Source of the DNA: Candidatus Bathyarchaeota archaeon
Lineage (GTDB): Archaea; Thermoproteota; Bathyarchaeia; Bathyarchaeales; WAQA01
Reading direction: 5' to 3'
Assembly (NCBI GenBank): GCA_015520475.1
Contig: WAQA01000220.1
Coordinates: 1 to 9,356, forward strand
Length of the DNA: 9,356 bases
Part shown: in pieces, positions 5,777 through 9,356 of the stretch
How the letters are laid out: every line of letters begins with the position of its first letter
Numbering within the stretch: position 1 is the first letter of the stretch
Program-made: the position numbers and the translations under genes
Notes under the pieces: model-generated
Databases searched by the model: none
What the model saw: the letters and a program-made list of their open reading frames with translations, nothing else
Told to the model about the DNA's origin: nothing

Positions 5777-6679
5777 ATGGATAAGGTTGAGGACACATAC
5801 GCCGAGGCCTTCGACGGATTATACTTTAGAGTAATCGTTACAGCGGATGATGAGGAGACCTTGATTGATGCTGCTAGAGATGCTACAGCAACCCCCTCAA
5901 TAGTCATCGGAAGAATCGAAGGTGGAATAGAAAGGTTTCTAACTGAGAATGAAACTCCAGATGGGCGGAGAGGAGCGATCCTACAGTTCTGGAGCGGATA
6001 TGACAGGGATAAACCATTAAAGCCTCAAGTGGAGAGGTTCTACAAGGAATTCTCCTACAGGATAAGACAGGACATACTCGTTAAACCCTTCACTTCAGTC
6101 TTTGATGCATGCTTGAATCCGGTAGGAAGGATCGATACTATGGAACGTATCGGACACTGCGGAGATGGATATGAATGGATTGAGAGGAGATATGGAAGGG
6201 AGATGATAATCGTTCCGATAATGGTTCCAGACTTCCAGATTGAACGTTACCTCGGATATGGGATGGGGATCATCGGCGGTAATATATGGTATATGTGCAA
6301 GACGAAGAGAGCTGTTATGAAGGCTGGAAAGGAAGCTTTAAAGGCGATAATGAAGGTTGAGGGTGTCGTAACCCCCTTCGATATATGCTCAGCCGGGTCA
6401 AAGGCTGAAACAAGATTTCCACATATAGGTCCAACAACAAACCATCCATACTGTCCATCGTTGAAGGAGAGGCTTGGTGAAGAATCGAAGGTTCCAGATG
6501 GAGTGAGATATATTCCAGAGATAGTTATTAACGGCGTATCATTAAAGGCTGTAAAGGATGCCATGAGAGTATGTATTGAAGCGTTAATAAGAGAGGAGGA
6601 CGTTGCCAAAGTGTCGGCTGGAAATTATGGGGGGAAACTTGGAAGGTACAGGATATTCCTGAGAGAGATTCTGAGATGA
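5777..6679 (+). CDS. ftr: Formylmethanofuran:tetrahydromethanopterin formyltransferase-like protein
   Basis: Ftr moves the formyl group between formylmethanofuran and tetrahydromethanopterin in archaeal C1 metabolism, in the cytoplasm. The 300 residues match the family length of about 297. Recognisable blocks include the start VEDTYAEAFDG, TPDGRRGAILQ (60-70), GDGYE (129-133), a GIIGGN turn (164-169), EGVVTPFD (195-202), SAGSKAE (205-211), TTNHPYCPSL (220-229), EIVINGV (248-254) and the near-invariant end KVSAGNYGGKLG (278-289). It is divergent: the central segment that in methanogen enzymes reads CVLTCPTTA is DILVKPFTS here (99-107), losing both cysteines. I chose the ATG at 5777 because GAGGA lies 6 bases upstream; the adjacent GTG at 5774 is less likely. 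It sits 20 bases after the HAD gene and its stop overlaps the kinase start. No other pathway genes (Fwd, Mch, Mtd, Mer) are in the window, so it could be the housekeeping Ftr or a specialised paralog. Confidence 0.82.
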   Translation: MDKVEDTYAEAFDGLYFRVIVTADDEETLIDAARDATATPSIVIGRIEGGIERFLTENETPDGRRGAILQFWSGYDRDKPLKPQVERFYKEFSYRIRQDILVKPFTSVFDACLNPVGRIDTMERIGHCGDGYEWIERRYGREMIIVPIMVPDFQIERYLGYGMGIIGGNIWYMCKTKRAVMKAGKEALKAIMKVEGVVTPFDICSAGSKAETRFPHIGPTTNHPYCPSLKERLGEESKVPDGVRYIPEIVINGVSLKAVKDAMRVCIEALIREEDVAKVSAGNYGGKLGRYRIFLREILR

Positions 6680-7578
6680 AACTGGATATAATATGTTTCG
6701 GAGCATTAAACATCGATAGACTCTTCAGGGTGGATAGGATAGCCGAAGCAGGCGGGGAAAGCGTAATCTTAGACTTTAAGGAGAATCCTGGGGGATCAGC
6801 CGCGAACACAGCTGTTGGATTAGCAAGGCTCGGTGTGAAGACAGGTTATATTGGGAAGGTCGCCGCCGACCGTGAAGGCAGAATGATCATAGAGGATCTC
6901 AGAAGGGAGGGGGTTGATACTCGAGGAGTCATAATCGCAGAGGACGGGAGGAGCGGCGTGGTTATGGGTTTTATAGATGCTACTGGAGAGAGAGCCCTCT
7001 ACGTTGATCCAGGAGTAAACGATGAGATAGACTATGAAGAGATAGATGTGGAGTATGCTAGAGAAGCTAGATATCTGCATCTCTCATCATTTGCGGGGGA
7101 GAGATCCTTGAATGCCCAGATTGAACTGGTTAAGAAGACTCCGGATTTGAAGGTAACGTTGGATCCCGGAGAGATATATGCAAGGAAAGGCTGGAGTAGA
7201 ATTAAAGAGTTAATCGTTAGATGCTATGCGATCCTCCCGAACAAGAGGGAACTCGAACTATTAACTGGAATGGATTATAAGAGAGGGGCGAGGAAACTGA
7301 TAGACGCCGGCGTAGAGATAGTGGCGGTGAAGCTTGGTGGGAGAGGATGCTACGTAACTGACGGTAGAGAAGAACATATAATAAAGCCCTACAGAGTTAA
7401 TGTTGTCGATACAACGGGGGCTGGAGACGCTTTCTGCGCCGGATTCCTCTACGGATTAATAATGGATAAACCCTTAGAAGAATGCGGCCTCATAGGAAAT
7501 TTTGTTGCTTCAAGATGCATAATGAAGATGGGAGCCAGATCTGGACTGCCTAAACTTGAGGAGATACCAGTAAGATAG
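6676..7578 (+). CDS. PfkB/ribokinase-family sugar or nucleoside kinase
   Basis: The family phosphorylates sugars, nucleosides or related alcohols with ATP. The 300-residue length is typical. The N-terminal signature NPGGSAANTAVGLARLG lies at about residues 37-53 and the C-terminal signature DTTGAGDAFCAGF at 245-257, with Asp251 as predicted catalytic base in the GAGD anion-hole motif. FGALNID (8-14) is the usual first-strand motif that helps bind the substrate, and LPNKRELELLTG (187-198) is the common NxxE-containing region. Motifs alone do not separate ribokinase, nucleoside kinase, fructokinase or a cofactor-related kinase. Its ATG overlaps the ftr stop as ATGA, so it is the last gene of the operon and probably made together with the formyltransferase. 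It ends 55 bases from the convergent thermosome gene. Confidence 0.85.
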   Translation: MKLDIICFGALNIDRLFRVDRIAEAGGESVILDFKENPGGSAANTAVGLARLGVKTGYIGKVAADREGRMIIEDLRREGVDTRGVIIAEDGRSGVVMGFIDATGERALYVDPGVNDEIDYEEIDVEYAREARYLHLSSFAGERSLNAQIELVKKTPDLKVTLDPGEIYARKGWSRIKELIVRCYAILPNKRELELLTGMDYKRGARKLIDAGVEIVAVKLGGRGCYVTDGREEHIIKPYRVNVVDTTGAGDAFCAGFLYGLIMDKPLEECGLIGNFVASRCIMKMGARSGLPKLEEIPVR

Positions 7579-7607
7579 CATAGTATCCCTTAATATTCAA
7601 TTTTCAC

Positions 7608-7622
7608 CGATAATAAAAAGGG
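7608..7622 (-). terminator. Candidate terminator of the thermosome gene
   Basis: Just after the thermosome stop the minus strand reads CTCTTCCCTTTTTATTATC, a pyrimidine-rich stretch with a run of five T. Archaeal RNA polymerase often terminates at such T tracts without a hairpin. The rightward kinase transcript has only a weaker T-rich stretch (CAATTTTCACC) near 7599-7609 in the same 55-base gap. Confidence 0.4.
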
Positions 7623-7633
7623 AAGAGAGGATT

Positions 7634-9268
7634 TTAGTAGCTAGGCGGCATACCTCCATAACCGCTTGGAGGAGAAGACGGCGCCTTAGTCTTTCCAGCG
7701 GCGATAACATCATCTATCTTCAGAATCATAGAAGCTGCTTCAGTCGCTGACTTAATAACCTGCTTCTTGACAACGGAGGGCTCATAAACCTCCAGCTTCC
7801 TCATATCTTCAACTCTACCGTTAAGCACGTCTACTCCTGTCCATGTTTCTCCTTTGTCGTGGCGTGCTCTTAGTTCTGAGATTATGTCTATTGGGTCTAG
7901 TCCTGCGTTTTCTCCTAGTGTTGTTGGGACTGTTTCTATTGCTTCTGCGTAGCTTTGAACTGCTAGTTGTTCTCTTCCTGGGAGTGATTCTGCGTAGTTT
8001 CTCAGTGCCTTCGCTATCTCCATTTCTGGTGCTCCTCCCCCTGCGAGTATCTTTGGTTCTTGGACTACGTCTCTTATTACGCAGAGGGCGTCATGTATTG
8101 ATCTTTCTGCTTCATCTACTATTCTTTCTGCTCCTCCTCTGATTAGGATTGCTACTGATCTTGGGTTTTTGCATCCTTCTATGAATGTCATCTTGTCGTC
8201 TCCTATCTTCCTCTCCTCCACCAGCTCTGCGTAGCCTAGATCTTCTGGTTTGAGATCGTCTAGGTTTGTTATTATCTTTCCTCCTGTTGCCTTTGAGAGT
8301 TTCTCCATGTCTGATTTCTTTGCTCTTCTGACTGCTAGTATTCCCTTCCTTGCTAGGAAGTGCTGGGCCATATCATCTATTCCCTTCTGGCAGATCACAA
8401 CGTTTGCTCCTGCAGAGGCTATCTTCTCAACCATATCCTTCAGCATGTTCTCCTCTTCCCTGAGGAAGGCCTCCATCTGCTCAGGAGTCTCAATATGTAT
8501 CTTAGCATCGAACTCCGTCTTCTCAACCTCCAATGGACAGTCCAGAAGAGCTATCCTAGCCCCCTCAACACGCCTAGGCATACCAGGATGAACAACCTCT
8601 TTATCGAGAACTATACCTTTAATGAGTTTTGTATCTGTTATAGACTCTCCAGGTTTCTTCTCAACCATTATGTCGTCCAGGTCAACCCTATACTCATCCC
8701 CAACCTTCCTAGCAACGTAGAGTACAGCGTCAACGGCTATTTCAGCTAGCTGCTCTCGGTTTTCAGCTACAAGTTTACTTGCCATGGAGGTCATAGCAAC
8801 CTTCTTCAGGAACTCCTTATCCATTGGATCAATGGGCATCGCTATCTTCTCTAAGGTTTCTAATGCTTTGTCAGCTGCTTTCCTGTAACCATCGATTATC
8901 AATGTTGGGTGGATGTTCTTGTTGATTAGTTCTTCTGCCTTCCCTAGGAGTTCACCGGCAACCACGACGGAGGTTGTTGTTCCATCACCAACCTCATCAT
9001 CCTGTGTCTTGGCAACCTCAACCATCATCTTAGCAGCTGGATGCTCAACATCTATCTCGTCAAGTATGGTCCGTCCATCACTGGTTATCGTAACATCTCC
9101 GAGACTGTCAACAAGCATCTTATCCATTCCCTTAGGTCCAAGAGAGCTCTTTACAGCCTCAGCAATTATCCTTGCAGCCGTTATGTTTGCATGCTGAGCC
9201 TCTCTCCCTCTGGATCTTGTGGAGCCCTCTTTTAGGATTAGGATTGGAGTTCCCGTCATCGCAGACAT
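7634..9268 (-). CDS. Thermosome subunit (archaeal group II chaperonin)
   Basis: This is an ATP-driven folding chaperone that assembles into a double ring with a built-in lid in the cytoplasm. The 544 residues are full length for the family. Motifs seen: SLGPKGMDKM (42-51), DVTITSDG (58-65), VGDGTTTSVVVAGELL (93-108) with Asp95, IHDAL with Asp393 as likely ATP-hydrolysis residue, GGGAPEMEIA (410-419), and a flexible tail ending GYGGMPPSY. The apical domain between the two equatorial halves is present with no gaps. The ATG at 9268 is preceded by a strong GGAGGATT site 4 bases upstream; Met4 is a less likely alternative start. It is a single-gene unit, convergent with the kinase. The codon choice of residues about 310-480 differs strongly from the rest. 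Whether it is an alpha- or beta-type subunit cannot be told without a comparison set. Confidence 0.96.
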   Translation of the reverse strand: MSAMTGTPILILKEGSTRSRGREAQHANITAARIIAEAVKSSLGPKGMDKMLVDSLGDVTITSDGRTILDEIDVEHPAAKMMVEVAKTQDDEVGDGTTTSVVVAGELLGKAEELINKNIHPTLIIDGYRKAADKALETLEKIAMPIDPMDKEFLKKVAMTSMASKLVAENREQLAEIAVDAVLYVARKVGDEYRVDLDDIMVEKKPGESITDTKLIKGIVLDKEVVHPGMPRRVEGARIALLDCPLEVEKTEFDAKIHIETPEQMEAFLREEENMLKDMVEKIASAGANVVICQKGIDDMAQHFLARKGILAVRRAKKSDMEKLSKATGGKIITNLDDLKPEDLGYAELVEERKIGDDKMTFIEGCKNPRSVAILIRGGAERIVDEAERSIHDALCVIRDVVQEPKILAGGGAPEMEIAKALRNYAESLPGREQLAVQSYAEAIETVPTTLGENAGLDPIDIISELRARHDKGETWTGVDVLNGRVEDMRKLEVYEPSVVKKQVIKSATEAASMILKIDDVIAAGKTKAPSSPPSGYGGMPPSY

Positions 9269-9272
9269 GTTT

Positions 9273-9280
9273 AATCCTCC
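9273..9280 (-). promoter_or_regulatory. Strong ribosome binding site of the thermosome gene
   Basis: The minus strand reads GGAGGATT 4 bases before the ATG at 9268. It is the closest match to the archaeal consensus in this window and suits a highly expressed chaperonin. Confidence 0.6.
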
Positions 9281-9312
9281 TTAACTCGTTTACTATTAAT
9301 TGATTCAGTTAA

Positions 9313-9328
9313 ATTTATATACTTTTCG
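9313..9328 (-). promoter_or_regulatory. Thermosome promoter (BRE and TATA box)
   Basis: The minus strand reads CGAAAAGTATATAAAT: a purine-rich BRE (9322-9328) directly followed by a strong TATA box (9313-9321). Transcription would start near 9290, giving a leader of about 20 bases with the ribosome site. It is the best promoter in the window. I see no clear separate heat-shock operator, although the leader region is A/T-rich. The core is also roughly TATA-like on the plus strand, so a divergent gene to the right cannot be excluded. Confidence 0.65.
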
Positions 9329-9356
9329 TCTACCTTAAATGTGAATAGTATTATGA

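Noticed and set aside
7843..8142. Leucine-rich plus-strand open frame resembling a membrane protein
   Set aside because: It is the complement of the A-ending codon block in the thermosome gene; antisense of NNA codons gives many Leu codons, so the hydrophobic look is an artefact.

Overview
The window looks like a chromosomal segment from an archaeon, probably a thermophile or a relative of thermophiles in the TACK/Bathyarchaeia-like range. The lineage is an inference. The support is a type II chaperonin (thermosome) ending in a GGM-type tail, an archaeal-type thiolase/HMG-CoA synthase/DUF35 set, a formylmethanofuran:tetrahydromethanopterin formyltransferase (Ftr) relative, AGA/AGG as the main arginine codons, GGAGG/GGTGA-type ribosome sites and TATA-box promoters. 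No mobile element, CRISPR array, tRNA or rRNA was seen.

Layout. Positions 1-275 are mostly non-coding and unusually rich in palindromes, with a possible leftward promoter and perhaps the start of a gene running off the left edge. Positions 276-3006 (minus strand) hold a two-gene operon: a thiolase-fold protein, then a single-chain DUF35-HMG-CoA synthase fusion. A short divergent promoter region (3007-3243) follows. Positions 3244-7578 (plus strand) hold a tight four-gene operon: PurD-like ATP-grasp ligase, HAD-family protein of the archaeal COG4030/'EhaR' type, Ftr-like formyltransferase and PfkB-family kinase. Two of its three junctions are ATGA overlaps. The thermosome subunit (7634-9268, minus strand) is convergent with it, with its own strong promoter near the right edge.

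How the genes may work together. The thiolase/DUF35/HMG-CoA synthase trio normally makes HMG-CoA for archaeal lipid synthesis in one channelling complex. Here the synthase keeps its Glu-Cys-His triad, but the thiolase partner seems to have lost every catalytic motif, including the nucleophilic cysteine, and DUF35 is fused to the synthase. This remodelled module is the most striking item. The plus-strand operon joins a ligase of the phosphoribosylamine type, a phosphatase-fold protein, a C1 formyltransferase and a sugar/nucleoside kinase. All four belong to families acting on phosphoribosyl or C1 chemistry, and the ligase and formyltransferase are divergent. A role in C1-carrier (methanopterin-type) synthesis or in formyl transfer linked to purine synthesis is possible but unproven.

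The thermosome gene also carries an internal block with codon use sharply unlike its two ends, suggesting gene conversion or recombination. All homology statements come from reading the translations by eye; no database search was run.
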